Assembly (NCBI RefSeq): GCF_028752835.1
Contig: NZ_CP087952.1
Span: 1,965,041-2,029,040, forward strand
Length of the DNA stretch: 64,000 nt
Origin: Desulfosarcina sp. BuS5
GTDB taxonomy: Bacteria > Desulfobacterota > Desulfobacteria > Desulfobacterales > BuS5
Direction of reading: 5' to 3'
The position numbers were made by a program, and so were the translations under genes. The number at the start of each line of letters is the position of its first letter. Position 1 is the stretch's first letter. The notes under the pieces are model-generated. The model worked only from the letters and a program-made list of their open reading frames with translations, was not told where the DNA came from and made no database searches. Positions 54,492-63,345 of the stretch are shown here, piece after piece.

Positions 54492-54861
54492 GGATCATAG
54501 CGGATTATTGTGGAGATTCTATTTGTTGAGCATATACTAATTAAACTTATGCCATCAGTTATTAGCTGTTGGGTATTAGCTTTTAGGCATCTTTCATTAA
54601 TGCCCAAAAGTAGTTAACACTTTTTTTTAATGTCAAAATCAGTATTTTACCGCAGAGTTCGCTGAAAACGCTGAGATATTACATTAAAAATTAAGTAGTT
54701 TTCTCTGCGTTTTTTGCGTTCTCGGCGGTAAAATTTAATTTTTTATACAAAATAAATGTAAACTGAGAATGAAGGATGCCAGCTTTTAGCAGTGTTAATA
54801 CCTAACAGCTAAAAGCTAATAGCTGTTCATCATGGATTACCACACTAATCCGTGATGAACC
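54492..54861. repeat. Miniature inverted-repeat element, family B (copy 2, with nested insert)
   Basis: The ends match copy 1 (GGATCATAGCGGATTATTGT at the left, CACACTAATCCGTGATGAAC at the right). The centre holds the TTAGCTGTTGGG / CTAACAGCTAAAAGC modules plus an inserted CCGCAGAGTTCGCTGAAAAC-type inverted repeat at about 54650-54735, making it 370 bp. It fills the gap between dnaJ and queD. Confidence 0.75.
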
Positions 54862-54896
54862 GAAACTTTATAGTCTTCTGGTAGGCTTCTCAATAT

Positions 54897-56012
54897 CTAT
54901 CCCGCAGACTTCATAGATTCGCCCTTGATTATATTTTTTAATTTATGGGAAAACTTGCCGGATTCAATCCTGGCAAATTCTTTCAGGAGTTTTTCCTGTT
55001 TTTTGTTGAGATTGGTTGGGGTTTTCATTTTCAGATGTATTATCTGATCACCGCGCCGGCCGTCTCTGAGAGATGGTATCCCTTCGCCCATAAAACGAAA
55101 CAGGTCTCCAGGCTGGGTTCCCTTGGGAATTACAAGTGTTTTTTTTCCGTCAAGGGTCGGGACTTTTATATCGTCGCCTAATGCAGCCTGTACAAATGAA
55201 ACAGTAACACTGCATATCACATTCGTGCCGTCACGCTCAAAGAAATCATGCGAATCAACATAAATAAAAACATAAAGGTCACCAGGAGGCCCACCTTTAA
55301 CACCAGCCTCTCCTTCAGCAGTAAGTCGCAGCCTTGATCCGGAATCGACTCCGGCGGGAATTTTGACCGATACCTTTTTGGTGACCATAACCTGTCCGGT
55401 TCCCCTGCATTCCAGGCAGGGATGAGGGATGCTTTGGCCGTTGCCCTTGCAGTGATGGCAGGTTGTTCTGACTGTAAAAAAACCCTGGCTCCTGGTAACC
55501 TGACCTGTCCCCTTACAATGGGGGCAGGTTGCAGGGCTTGTTCCTGGCTCGCAGCCGCTTCCGTCACACACAGAACAGACTTCCCGCTTCTCTATTGTTA
55601 AATCCCTGTTCATTCCAAATGCCGCTTCCATAAAACTCAATGATAAGTCATACCGGAGATCGGCTCCTTTTTTAGCGCCGGAACGTGTTCGGCCTCCGCC
55701 CCCGAAACCGAAAAGGTTCTCAAATATACCTCCAAAGTTTGAAAATATATCATCAAAACCGCCAAACCCTGAAAAACCAGAGCCTTCCAGTCCCTCATGG
55801 CCGTACTGATCATAAATGCCCCGTTTTTGAGAATCATTCAAAACATCATAAGCTTCGGCCGCTTCTTTAAATTTTTCTTCAGCTTCCCTGTCACCCGAGT
55901 TTCTATCCGGATGATATTTAAGTGCAAGCTGTCGGTATGCCTTTTTAAGCTCAGGTCCATCAGCGTCTCTGGCGACGCCAAGAATTTCGTAATAATCCCT
56001 TTTTGCAATCAT
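54897..56012 (-). CDS. dnaJ: Chaperone DnaJ
   Basis: 371 residues. J domain with HPD ([10 protein letters not shown]), Gly/Phe-rich region ([20 protein letters not shown]), and four zinc-finger CxxCxGxG repeats: [36 protein letters not shown], then the substrate-binding C-terminal domains. It stimulates DnaK ATPase and delivers unfolded proteins. It is separated from grpE-dnaK by the divergent ubiE gene. Confidence 0.97.
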   Translation of the reverse strand: MIAKRDYYEILGVARDADGPELKKAYRQLALKYHPDRNSGDREAEEKFKEAAEAYDVLNDSQKRGIYDQYGHEGLEGSGFSGFGGFDDIFSNFGGIFENLFGFGGGGRTRSGAKKGADLRYDLSLSFMEAAFGMNRDLTIEKREVCSVCDGSGCEPGTSPATCPHCKGTGQVTRSQGFFTVRTTCHHCKGNGQSIPHPCLECRGTGQVMVTKKVSVKIPAGVDSGSRLRLTAEGEAGVKGGPPGDLYVFIYVDSHDFFERDGTNVICSVTVSFVQAALGDDIKVPTLDGKKTLVIPKGTQPGDLFRFMGEGIPSLRDGRRGDQIIHLKMKTPTNLNKKQEKLLKEFARIESGKFSHKLKNIIKGESMKSAG

Positions 56013-56131
56013 GTAAATCCCTGTTTAAAAGTCTTTTATTGTAAAAGTGGAATAGATATGATAATTTATTTTAAAAATAAAATGTAATATAGAATTTATG
56101 TTTGAACATAATCCCTTTATCGGAATTGTCA

Positions 56132-56839
56132 ATGCAAAAAACAGAACTTCCTTTTATCAGGGAGATGTTTGATAAAATAGCTCCCAGATATGATCTGCTT
56201 AACCATCTGCTAAGTCTGGGACAGGATATTTTGTGGAGAAAAGCCCTGGCATCTGAACTGAATGTCTCCGGCAAGGGAAGAGTCCTTGATGTTGCCTGCG
56301 GAACCGGAGATATAGGCATGGAAATTTTAAGACGGGAAAAATCAGAAGTAAATGTTTTTGGCCTCGATTTTTCAATTAACATGCTTATGCTTGCCAGTAA
56401 AAAAATTAAAGGTAAAAGCAAAGAATCCAGGTTTCATCTATCTGCCGGAAATGCTTTTTATATTCCATTTAAAGATAATACATTTGATGCTGTTACAATA
56501 GCATTCGGCATAAGGAATATTGGCGACAAATTATCAGCATTAAAAAGTTTCCATAACAGTCTGAAGCATGGCGGTATGCTTCTAATCCTTGAATTAAACA
56601 CACCCAAAAAAGGACTCCTGCTGAATAGCTATTTGCTTTATTTTAAAAAAATTTTGCCCTTGATAGGATGGTTGTTTTCAAAGAACCTTGCGGCATATCA
56701 ATATCTTCCGGATTCAGTCATTAATTTTCCAAGGCCGGAAAAATTTGCTGACATAATGATTAAAGCGAATTTTTCAAATGTCAGATGGAAAGGGTTGACC
56801 TCAGGTGTTGTGAATTTGTTTATTGGCCACAAGAAGTAG
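56132..56839 (+). CDS. menG: Ubiquinone/menaquinone methyltransferase UbiE/MenG
   Basis: 235 residues from the ATG at 56132. It methylates demethylmenaquinol (or the ubiquinone precursor) with SAM. Family markers: REMFDKIAPRYDLLNHLLSL, GQDILWRKAL, SAM-binding VLDVACGTGDIGMEIL, AVTIAFGIRNIGDKLSALKS and LLILELNTPK. In an anaerobic desulfobacterial host menaquinone is the likely target. The gene is divergent from dnaJ, with 119 bases between the starts. Confidence 0.92.
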   Translation: MQKTELPFIREMFDKIAPRYDLLNHLLSLGQDILWRKALASELNVSGKGRVLDVACGTGDIGMEILRREKSEVNVFGLDFSINMLMLASKKIKGKSKESRFHLSAGNAFYIPFKDNTFDAVTIAFGIRNIGDKLSALKSFHNSLKHGGMLLILELNTPKKGLLLNSYLLYFKKILPLIGWLFSKNLAAYQYLPDSVINFPRPEKFADIMIKANFSNVRWKGLTSGVVNLFIGHKK

Positions 56840-56848
56840 TTCAGATAG

Positions 56849-56977
56849 TATAGACCGTCAAATAATTACCCAAGTTTAAAATTTGACACAAGTCCAGGGG
56901 GAGTAGGGGTTCAAAATCTTGAACCCCTACTACGACGACCGATAACGCAATGAAAATTATTTATGTAACGGTATTGA
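56849..56977. repeat. Miniature inverted-repeat element, family A (copy 2)
   Basis: TATAGACCGTCAAATAATTA at the left and a complementary ATTATTTATGTAACGGTATT end at the right. It shares the ACGACCGATAACGC core with the copy at 19045, but the centre contains a TTCAAGATTTTGAA-type stem (GTAGGGGTTCAAAATCTTGA). It lies between the 3' ends of menG and dnaK and may serve as a terminator for both. Confidence 0.75.
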
Positions 56978-57006
56978 TTTTTGCCTGTTGGGTGTGAAAG
57001 TTTCCG

Positions 57007-58956
57007 TTACTTTTTGTCATCATCTTTTATTTCTTCAAAATCAGCATCGACAACATCATCGTCAGGGGGTGAGGTGGCTGATGCTCCTTGCTGGGCGGCA
57101 TCAGGGCCCGCCGGTCCTGATCCCGGGCCTGCTTGCTGACCCGCATCCTGGGAGGCGTTTTTATACATCGCTTCTGCCAGCTTATGGGCTGCCTGGGATA
57201 ACTCCTCGCTGATACGTTTGATCTCTTCAGTATCTTCACCTTCCATAGCTTTTTTAAGACGCGGAACCACATCTTCCACGTTCTTTTTTGTGTCTGCATC
57301 AACCTTATCGCCAAGATCTTTTATCGATTTTTCGGTTGAATAGATCAGGCTGTCAGCCGTGTTGCGGGCCTCAATCAGCTCTTTTTTCTTTTTATCGTCC
57401 TCAGCATGAAGCTCCGCATCCTTAATCAGAGCGTCAATTTCTTCCTTTGACAAGCCGGAAGATGCCGTAATCTGGATCGACTGCTCTTTTCCGGTGGCCT
57501 GGTCTTTAGCCGACACATTAACAATGCCGTTTGCATCTATATCGAAGGTCACTTCTATTTGAGGCACGCCGCGCGGTGCCGGTGGAATCCCGACCAGTTC
57601 AAAACGTCCCAGGGTTTTATTAGCCGGAGCCATTTCACGTTCACCCTGCAGCACATGGATTGAAACTGCGGGCTGGTTGTCCGCTGCGGTGGAGAAGATC
57701 TGACTCTTTTTGGTTGGAATGGTGGTGTTTTTTTCTATCAATCTGGTCATCACTCCACCCAGGGTCTCTATGCCCAGGGAAAGGGGTGTTACGTCAAGGA
57801 GCAGAACATCTTTTACATCTCCTTTTAAGACTCCACCCTGTATGGCAGCGCCCAGTGCAACCACTTCATCCGGATTAACACCCTTATGGGGTTCTTTGCC
57901 GAAAATCTTTTTTACGCATTCCTGTACGGCCGGCATGCGTGTCATTCCGCCAACCAGCACAACTTCGTTAATATCGCCGGCCTTTAGACCGGCATCTTTT
58001 AGAGCTGTTAAACATGGCTTCTCCAGATTTATCAGAAGGTCGCTGATAAGAGATTCGAGTTTGGCCCTGGTAACTTTAATATTCAAATGTTTGGGGCCGC
58101 TTGCATCTGCGGTGATAAAGGGGAGGTTCACATCCGTTTCTATAGATGTGGAAAGCTCCATTTTGGCCTTTTCCGCAGCTTCTTTCAGCCTTTGGAGGGC
58201 CATTTTGTCGTTTCTTACATCAATACCCTGGTCTTTTTTGAATTCATCTGCAAGGTAGTTTATTAACCGGAGATCGAAATCCTCTCCGCCCAGATGTGTG
58301 TCGCCGTTAGTCGATTTAACTTCAAAGACTCCTTCGCCTATTTCGAGAATAGATACATCAAAGGTTCCTCCGCCCAGGTCGAAGACTGCTATCTTTTCCT
58401 CTGTCTTTTTATCGAGTCCATATGCCAGCGATGCCGCAGTAGGTTCATTTATTATTCTTAAAACATTAAGGCCGGCAATTTTGCCGGCATCCTTGGTGGC
58501 CTGCCTCTGACTGTCGTTAAAATATGCCGGAACGGTTATTACAGCCTCTGTAACAGGTTCGCCAAGATATTCTTCGGCGGTCTTTTTTATATTAGCAAGA
58601 ATAAATGACGAGACCTGGGCCGGGCTGTTTAGTTCATTATTAAGTCTAATACGAATATCGCCGTTAGATGCTTTTTCGAGTTTATATGGAAGTACTTTTA
58701 TATCATCCTGAACCACATCCGCATCATATTTTCGGCCGATCAATCTTTTTACGCCAAAAACCGTATTTTCAGGGTTAGTAATCGCCTGTCTTTTGGCAAT
58801 CTGGCCGACAAGACGTTCGCCACTGTCTGAAACGGCGACTATCGATGGCGTTGTTCTTCCACCCTCAGTATTAGTAATAACCTTTGCGTCGCCGGCCTCC
58901 ATTATTGCGACACAAGAGTTAGTGGTTCCAAGATCTATGCCTATTACCTTACCCAT
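57007..58956 (-). CDS. dnaK: Chaperone DnaK (Hsp70)
   Basis: 649 residues. Actin-like ATPase domain: [66 protein letters not shown]; then the linker [20 protein letters not shown] and the substrate-binding domain, with a Gly/Pro/Gln-rich segment before the acidic C-terminus ([18 protein letters not shown]). Full length. It is 29 bases downstream of grpE. Confidence 0.98.
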   Translation of the reverse strand: MGKVIGIDLGTTNSCVAIMEAGDAKVITNTEGGRTTPSIVAVSDSGERLVGQIAKRQAITNPENTVFGVKRLIGRKYDADVVQDDIKVLPYKLEKASNGDIRIRLNNELNSPAQVSSFILANIKKTAEEYLGEPVTEAVITVPAYFNDSQRQATKDAGKIAGLNVLRIINEPTAASLAYGLDKKTEEKIAVFDLGGGTFDVSILEIGEGVFEVKSTNGDTHLGGEDFDLRLINYLADEFKKDQGIDVRNDKMALQRLKEAAEKAKMELSTSIETDVNLPFITADASGPKHLNIKVTRAKLESLISDLLINLEKPCLTALKDAGLKAGDINEVVLVGGMTRMPAVQECVKKIFGKEPHKGVNPDEVVALGAAIQGGVLKGDVKDVLLLDVTPLSLGIETLGGVMTRLIEKNTTIPTKKSQIFSTAADNQPAVSIHVLQGEREMAPANKTLGRFELVGIPPAPRGVPQIEVTFDIDANGIVNVSAKDQATGKEQSIQITASSGLSKEEIDALIKDAELHAEDDKKKKELIEARNTADSLIYSTEKSIKDLGDKVDADTKKNVEDVVPRLKKAMEGEDTEEIKRISEELSQAAHKLAEAMYKNASQDAGQQAGPGSGPAGPDAAQQGASATSPPDDDVVDADFEEIKDDDKK

Positions 58957-58985
58957 CAGTCTCCTCCTTGCATGATATATTTTTT

Positions 58986-59600
58986 TTATGAATTATCAGA
59001 TTTGTTGGTTTTTGCTTTGGCGACTACTACCATCGCAGGTCTTAGCAACCTGTTTTGTATCATATAGCCTTTTTGAAATTCCTTAATGATAATATTCTCT
59101 TCTATTTCTTCCGTCTCTTCCTGCATGACTGCTTGATGAAAATTAGGATCAAAAGTTTTGTTTAAAGATTCTATCGGTTTTACCTGGAATGTTTCAAAAA
59201 TATTCAGAATCTCCTGGAGAGTCATGTTTATTCCTTCGGTAATGCAACTTTCCGAAGATTTTTTTTCTTGTGACGAGCTTATGGCACGTTCAAGATTATC
59301 CACTACAGGCAGCAATTTCATGAGGAGAGATTCGTTTGCAAATTTTCTGAATTCATCCATGTCCCGGGCAGTCCGTTTTTTATAATTGTCGAACTCAGCC
59401 GAGATCCTTAGAAGTTTGTCATACGTATCTTTAGCCTCCTGTTCAGCAGCCTCTTTTTCCGACTTTAATTGATCTAATAAATCATTTGGTGTATCTTTTT
59501 TTTTATCAGCTTTGCTTGAGACGGATTTTAACTTTTTTTTATTTTCCTTACCGGCCTTAAGAGACTCGGTATCTTTCTTGGCTTCTTTTTCTCCGGTCAT
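58986..59600 (-). CDS. grpE: Nucleotide exchange factor GrpE
   Basis: 204 residues. A charged, coiled-coil N-terminus ([20 protein letters not shown]) leads into the family core [37 protein letters not shown] and the beta-domain signature [37 protein letters not shown]. It releases ADP from DnaK. First gene of grpE-dnaK. No hrcA precedes it in the window. Confidence 0.96.
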   Translation of the reverse strand: MTGEKEAKKDTESLKAGKENKKKLKSVSSKADKKKDTPNDLLDQLKSEKEAAEQEAKDTYDKLLRISAEFDNYKKRTARDMDEFRKFANESLLMKLLPVVDNLERAISSSQEKKSSESCITEGINMTLQEILNIFETFQVKPIESLNKTFDPNFHQAVMQEETEEIEENIIIKEFQKGYMIQNRLLRPAMVVVAKAKTNKSDNS

Positions 59601-59626
59601 CGGCAGTTTTTTCTCCTGAAATGACT

Positions 59627-59735
59627 TTATATAGACTTCAATATAATTGTTTTGGGAAGGCCATAGGGAGGAAAGAGTATTATAATACTCCGACTACCGA
59701 TAACGCACCCAAAATTTTTATATTAAAGTATATAA
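59627..59735. repeat. Miniature inverted-repeat element, family A (copy 3, diverged)
   Basis: TATATAGACTTCAATATAAT at the left, GGAAGGCCATAGGGAGGAAA and the shared CTCCGACTACCGATAACGC core in the centre, and TATTAAAGTATATAATA at the right. Its AATACTCC core and GGAGGAAAGAGTATT arm can pair. It stands in the grpE 5' leader, between the start codon and a possible promoter at about 59805-59828. Confidence 0.7.
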
Positions 59736-59802
59736 TAGTTTAACTTGGTTAAATGGTAAACTACGATATTTTTAAACTGAACATCAATAATGTTTTACAA
59801 AA

Positions 59803-59828
59803 AATAATGATAGATGAAGCAATGTCAA
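59803..59828 (-). promoter_or_regulatory. Possible sigma-70-type promoter ahead of grpE
   Basis: The minus strand has TTGACA (59828-59823), then a 16-base spacer and TATTTT. It lies about 200 bases upstream of grpE with a family A element in between. No CIRCE (TTAGCACTC-N9-GAGTGCTAA) sequence was seen. Confidence 0.35.
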
Positions 59829-59987
59829 GTTGGTATACTTTGGAAGGTTATAAATTGCGTTTTTTTTGGTGAGCAATGAGCGTAAAGAGCAAAGGTGTGA
59901 AAGGTCATAATATAGATTTTCTGATAATCTATAGAGAAGGTTGTGCACCCCTATGTCGAATTTTTTTGAAATTATCAGCCGCTCGTT

Positions 59988-60083
59988 GGTCGGGATCGAT
60001 CCACGACACAAACAGTATCACTTATCGCTGCTTCCTCCCGGACCTGACGAGGTTCATGAACGTTTGTTACATGGTGTCCGGCC
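59988..60083 (-). ncRNA. ffs: Signal recognition particle RNA (4.5S type)
   Basis: The minus strand contains the conserved domain IV hairpin CGTCAGGTCCGGGAGGAAGC followed by AGCGATAAGTG, which binds Ffh. Outer strands GGCCGGACACCATG (5' end near 60083) and CGATCCCGACC (3' end near 59988) can close the long stem. Length about 96 nt, as in small bacterial SRP RNAs. No Alu-type domain inside, although the upstream segment at 60117-60190 may belong to a longer form. Confidence 0.9.
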
Positions 60084-60116
60084 TAAGCAGATAATAAATT
60101 TCAATATAAAACCCTT

Positions 60117-60190
60117 GAAAGGGGGATTAGGCCCCGCATAAAGCGGATTTCGGGAAAAGGGCACCGCTAGCTCCCCACTTAGCACAACCA
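60117..60190 (-). ncRNA. Structured segment upstream of SRP RNA (possible extended SRP 5' part)
   Basis: The minus strand reads GGTTGTGCTAAGTGGGGAGC then TAGCGGTGCCC, with CCGCTTTATGCGG and GGGGA...TCCCC stems and a CCCTTGAAAGGG stem at its end. From memory a very similar segment precedes SRP RNA genes in several Deltaproteobacteria and other phyla. It could be part of one longer SRP transcript or a separate small RNA. The CTAAG here can pair with CTTAG just ahead of the SRP stem. Confidence 0.45.
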
Positions 60191-60289
60191 TTTCTTATTA
60201 TAAACCAGTATGTTTTTTTTTCAAGAATAAAACAGGTACGGCTTAAAAAAAACAGATTAAATATTTATGTACAAAAAGAGAAAGAGATA

Positions 60290-61330
60290 ATGAATAATAT
60301 AATCAAACAATTGATCCGGGGCAGAGTATTGTCCATTGTATTTTTTGTCCTGCTTGCCATAGGATGCCCGGCCTTATCTGCTTATTCCGATAACTGGACA
60401 AATATAAATAAAAAAAAATATGTACCGATCTCTCCGCTTAACCTGGATGAACCTTACCCCGGGCAAGGCTCTTTTAGATTATATTTCGATTTTTATAAAT
60501 TAAATATACCGGATATAAAGCACTATTTCGGGTCATTCATATCAAACGGTTACATCATTGCAGCAAACGTTTTCAGGCCTGAAAATCATAAGGCCACCGT
60601 ATTTTTGCTTCATGGTTATTTTGATCACACCGGTACTTTAAAGGATACTATACACTTTCTTGTTAATGAAGGATTTGCAGTTGCGGCCTATGATATGCCG
60701 GGGCATGGACTATCTTCAGGTGAACGGGTGTCGATAAGCGACTTCAAGGTTTATTCGGATATTCTGAATGACTTTGTCTCTTTATATCAGACCAAATTCC
60801 CTGGCCCTTTGCATATTATCGCACATAGTACAGGCTGCGCAGCTACTATCGATTTTATACTGACTACAGACAATATGCCGTTTGATAAAATAATATTAAT
60901 CGCTCCCCTGGTACATTCATATGGCTGGTATCTTTCAAAAACAGGCATGTTTCTGTGCAGCCCTTTTTTTGACAGTGTACCCAGGAAATTTGTAAAAAAT
61001 TCTTCCAATACAGAATTTTTAAAATTTGTTAAAGAAAAAGATCCCTTGCAGTATAGAAAAGTGCCTTTGCAATGGGTCACTTCTCTTTTTAAATGGAATG
61101 GATCGTTTCAGGATTATGGGGTGTCATCAAAGAATCTATTGGTAATCCAGGGTAACCTCGATAAAACAGTAGCCTGGCGATACAACCTTAAAAAGATAAA
61201 GGAAAAATTCCCAAAAGCTGAAATTAAAATAATTAAAAACGGCCGGCATCATCTTTTAAATGAGAGCTTTGAACTGCAAAAAAGGACTTTTAATACAATT
61301 TTAATCTATCTCGAACATACCGTCGACTGA
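60290..61330 (+). CDS. Exported alpha/beta hydrolase (monoacylglycerol lipase-like)
   Basis: 346 residues. An N-terminal hydrophobic segment (VLSIVFFVLLAIGCPALSAY) is a signal peptide or anchor with a Cys that could form a lipobox (LAIGC). The hydrolase_4/S33 fold follows: oxyanion HGYFDHTGTLKD, YDMPGHGLSSGERVSISDFK, the elbow IAHSTGCA (Ser nucleophile), acid in VIQGNLDKTVAWRY and His in NGRHHLLNESFE. This looks like the lysophospholipase/monoglyceride lipase group. It stands alone. Confidence 0.8.
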   Translation: MNNIIKQLIRGRVLSIVFFVLLAIGCPALSAYSDNWTNINKKKYVPISPLNLDEPYPGQGSFRLYFDFYKLNIPDIKHYFGSFISNGYIIAANVFRPENHKATVFLLHGYFDHTGTLKDTIHFLVNEGFAVAAYDMPGHGLSSGERVSISDFKVYSDILNDFVSLYQTKFPGPLHIIAHSTGCAATIDFILTTDNMPFDKIILIAPLVHSYGWYLSKTGMFLCSPFFDSVPRKFVKNSSNTEFLKFVKEKDPLQYRKVPLQWVTSLFKWNGSFQDYGVSSKNLLVIQGNLDKTVAWRYNLKKIKEKFPKAEIKIIKNGRHHLLNESFELQKRTFNTILIYLEHTVD

Positions 61331-61483
61331 TAGTTCACAGTTTTTGGCATCCTTCATTTGTTGTTGACATTTTTGAAACAACAATGGAGCATAGATGCAC
61401 ACAGATAGGTTTATTTGTTAAAAAAGTGTAAAGTACTTTTGAAGTGATATGAAGAATGTCCAGTTTTTAACAGATATGGATTT

Positions 61484-62527
61484 TCAGGGTCTAGTGGAAA
61501 AATATGCAAAAATGGGGAGATGGTCCGAGTAACCTTTGCCAAGATGGCGGCCTTTCCCTCTTTCTGCCCTTTGCCAGCGATAAATGCCTTTTTTGTAAAA
61601 CAGGTATCCAGGCGTGAACCTGTCGAACGAATTGTCGATATAGGCTATTCCCTTATTATCATACAACCCTTTTGATATTATCATATGATCGAAACTTCTT
61701 TTTTTGCCGGCAAAAATATATGACCAGCGTTTACCCTTGCCGAGTTCAAGCCATAGATTGTAAAGATATTCATTCTCCTTCTGTTTTCTTACAAATTTTT
61801 CATTGACCATGTCAGAACCTTTAATGGTCATGAGAATATGATTTATTCCGGTTACACCCTTAGTATCGTTTAACTTTTTTGAATATTTAATAGTTCTGTA
61901 TTCATTATAGCATGAGTTAAAATCACCTGTAAGAATAAAGTCAGAATCAGCCGGCAGCCTGTCAATCTCTTTTTTAAGAGCTTTTGCATATTTAATTCGG
62001 CAGCTTTCAGGACCTCTCCTGGATTTCCAGTGATTCACAAAAACAATAAATGGCGCTCCTTCTATATTAAGAGTAATCTTTAAAATATTTCTGGCAGAAT
62101 CATTATCAACTTTTATTTCCTTTTTATTTATAATTGGAAATTTTGAAATAACTGCACATTTAACTGAAGTCGGTTTTGCTGCTGCTATTTTATAATATGG
62201 ATAATTAACAGCATTGTGTTTCAACCTTTCAACCAACAAAATCAGCGCTTTTCTTGATTCAATTTCCTGCAATGCCACCACCTCGGCATTCAGCCCCTTG
62301 ATTACCCGGGCCAGGTTTGATATTTTTTTATCAAGCATCTTTTTGGTCCATCCATAATGATTATAGGGCAGATATGCCGAATATTCCGTTCCGTCTCTAT
62401 CAAGATCAAAGAGATTTTCAACATTATAGCTGGCTATTTTGAATGTTACCGCTTCAATTGATGTCAGAAAGCCAAAAAAAAGCAGTGTAGATGCGATTAG
62501 AATTTTAATTATAAGCCTTGTAAGCAT
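61484..62527 (-). CDS. Exported endonuclease/exonuclease/phosphatase-family protein
   Basis: 347 residues with a signal peptide (residues 1-27, ending IEA). The EEP catalytic residues are present: FKIASYNVENLFDLD (Asn), VVALQEIESR (Glu), IVFVNHWKSRRG, ILTGDFNSCYNEY (Asp/Asn), RSFDHMIISKGLY and GYSDHLPIF (Asp-His). This resembles secreted nuclease-like EEP enzymes; the substrate could be DNA, RNA or a phosphoester. It lies next to, and divergent from, tRNA-Thr. Confidence 0.82.
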   Translation of the reverse strand: MLTRLIIKILIASTLLFFGFLTSIEAVTFKIASYNVENLFDLDRDGTEYSAYLPYNHYGWTKKMLDKKISNLARVIKGLNAEVVALQEIESRKALILLVERLKHNAVNYPYYKIAAAKPTSVKCAVISKFPIINKKEIKVDNDSARNILKITLNIEGAPFIVFVNHWKSRRGPESCRIKYAKALKKEIDRLPADSDFILTGDFNSCYNEYRTIKYSKKLNDTKGVTGINHILMTIKGSDMVNEKFVRKQKENEYLYNLWLELGKGKRWSYIFAGKKRSFDHMIISKGLYDNKGIAYIDNSFDRFTPGYLFYKKGIYRWQRAERGKGRHLGKGYSDHLPIFAYFSTRP

Positions 62528-62580
62528 ATTTTTAACTTGACCCTTAGAAATTATGCATGATACATTTTAAAATTATCTAC

Positions 62581-62653
62581 GCCGATGTAGCTCAGTTGGT
62601 AGAGCAGCTGATTCGTAATCAGCAGGTCTGCGGTTCAATTCCGCACATCGGCT
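62581..62653 (+). tRNA. tRNA-Thr (anticodon CGU)
   Basis: GCCGATGTAGCTCAGTTGGT starts the cloverleaf, the anticodon loop TTCGTAA carries CGU, the T loop is GGTTCAATTC and the acceptor closes with ACATCGGC plus discriminator T. 73 nt without CCA, which is not encoded here. The 279-base gap after it holds no other gene. Confidence 0.95.
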
Positions 62654-62932
62654 TCATTCTTAATCAAAAAAATCCACTAATCATACAAATCACAGTTAAT
62701 AGATTCTCACCAGTACTTCATCGCTCATCAGTTTTCACCAAACAATTTCTTTGTATAAATTTATATTTTTAATGTCAATTATGTTCTCAGGTTTTTTCCC
62801 TTGCTGCTCATAGGGAAATTGAGTTGTTCTCAATGAATATTTAGTGTACTAATGTTATTGTATCACCTTAAGGTTTACAGGTAATTGCAATTCAACATAA
62901 TGATTCGTTTTTTTCTTAAAATCTGAAATCCA

Positions 62933-63295
62933 ATGAAAGATATCATCCAAAAGGTATTAACAAAACATAAAGACCGGATCTTGTTTGCATATCTATTCGG
63001 TTCTCATGTACAAGGGACAGCCTCAAAATCCAGCGATATCGACATTGCTGTCCTTTTGAAGGCTTACTTGGGGGAATCTTATTTTGAAGCATTCGATATA
63101 TTAGGTAACAACGGTATCCTTGATCCTGAATTTGCCTATTCTTTTGAAAAAATTGCAGGTTTTCGAAATTTTCTTGCCCATGATTATGGCAGAATTGAAG
63201 CAAGTGTTATATGCGGAAAGGTTATTGACAGTTTTCCGGATGTGAGAAAGTATATTTTACAGATTCAAAAAAATTGTATAAAAGCGAATCATTAG
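62933..63295 (+). CDS. In-frame MntA-HepT-like mini-fusion
   Basis: 120 residues that join the two halves of a MNT/HEPN toxin-antitoxin pair. Residues 1-45 carry the MntA nucleotidyltransferase core LFAYLFGSHVQGTASKSSDI DID (GSx10DxD). From about residue 47 the sequence is HepT-like: SYFEAFDILGNNGILDPEFA and the RNFLAHDY (Rx4HxY) ribonuclease motif. Normally these are separate genes of about 130 and 140 residues. The C-terminal part of MntA and the N-terminal part of HepT are missing. It is either a deletion product or a genuine single-chain variant. Confidence 0.82.
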   Translation: MKDIIQKVLTKHKDRILFAYLFGSHVQGTASKSSDIDIAVLLKAYLGESYFEAFDILGNNGILDPEFAYSFEKIAGFRNFLAHDYGRIEASVICGKVIDSFPDVRKYILQIQKNCIKANH

Positions 63296-63345
63296 GGAAT
63301 TAATCAATTTAAGGAAATATATTTGGAATGTAAAAGAGTCTGTTT

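Noticed and set aside
59876-60141. Small plus-strand proteins over the SRP RNA region
   Set aside because: The region is explained by SRP RNA on the minus strand; the frames have no ribosome-binding site.
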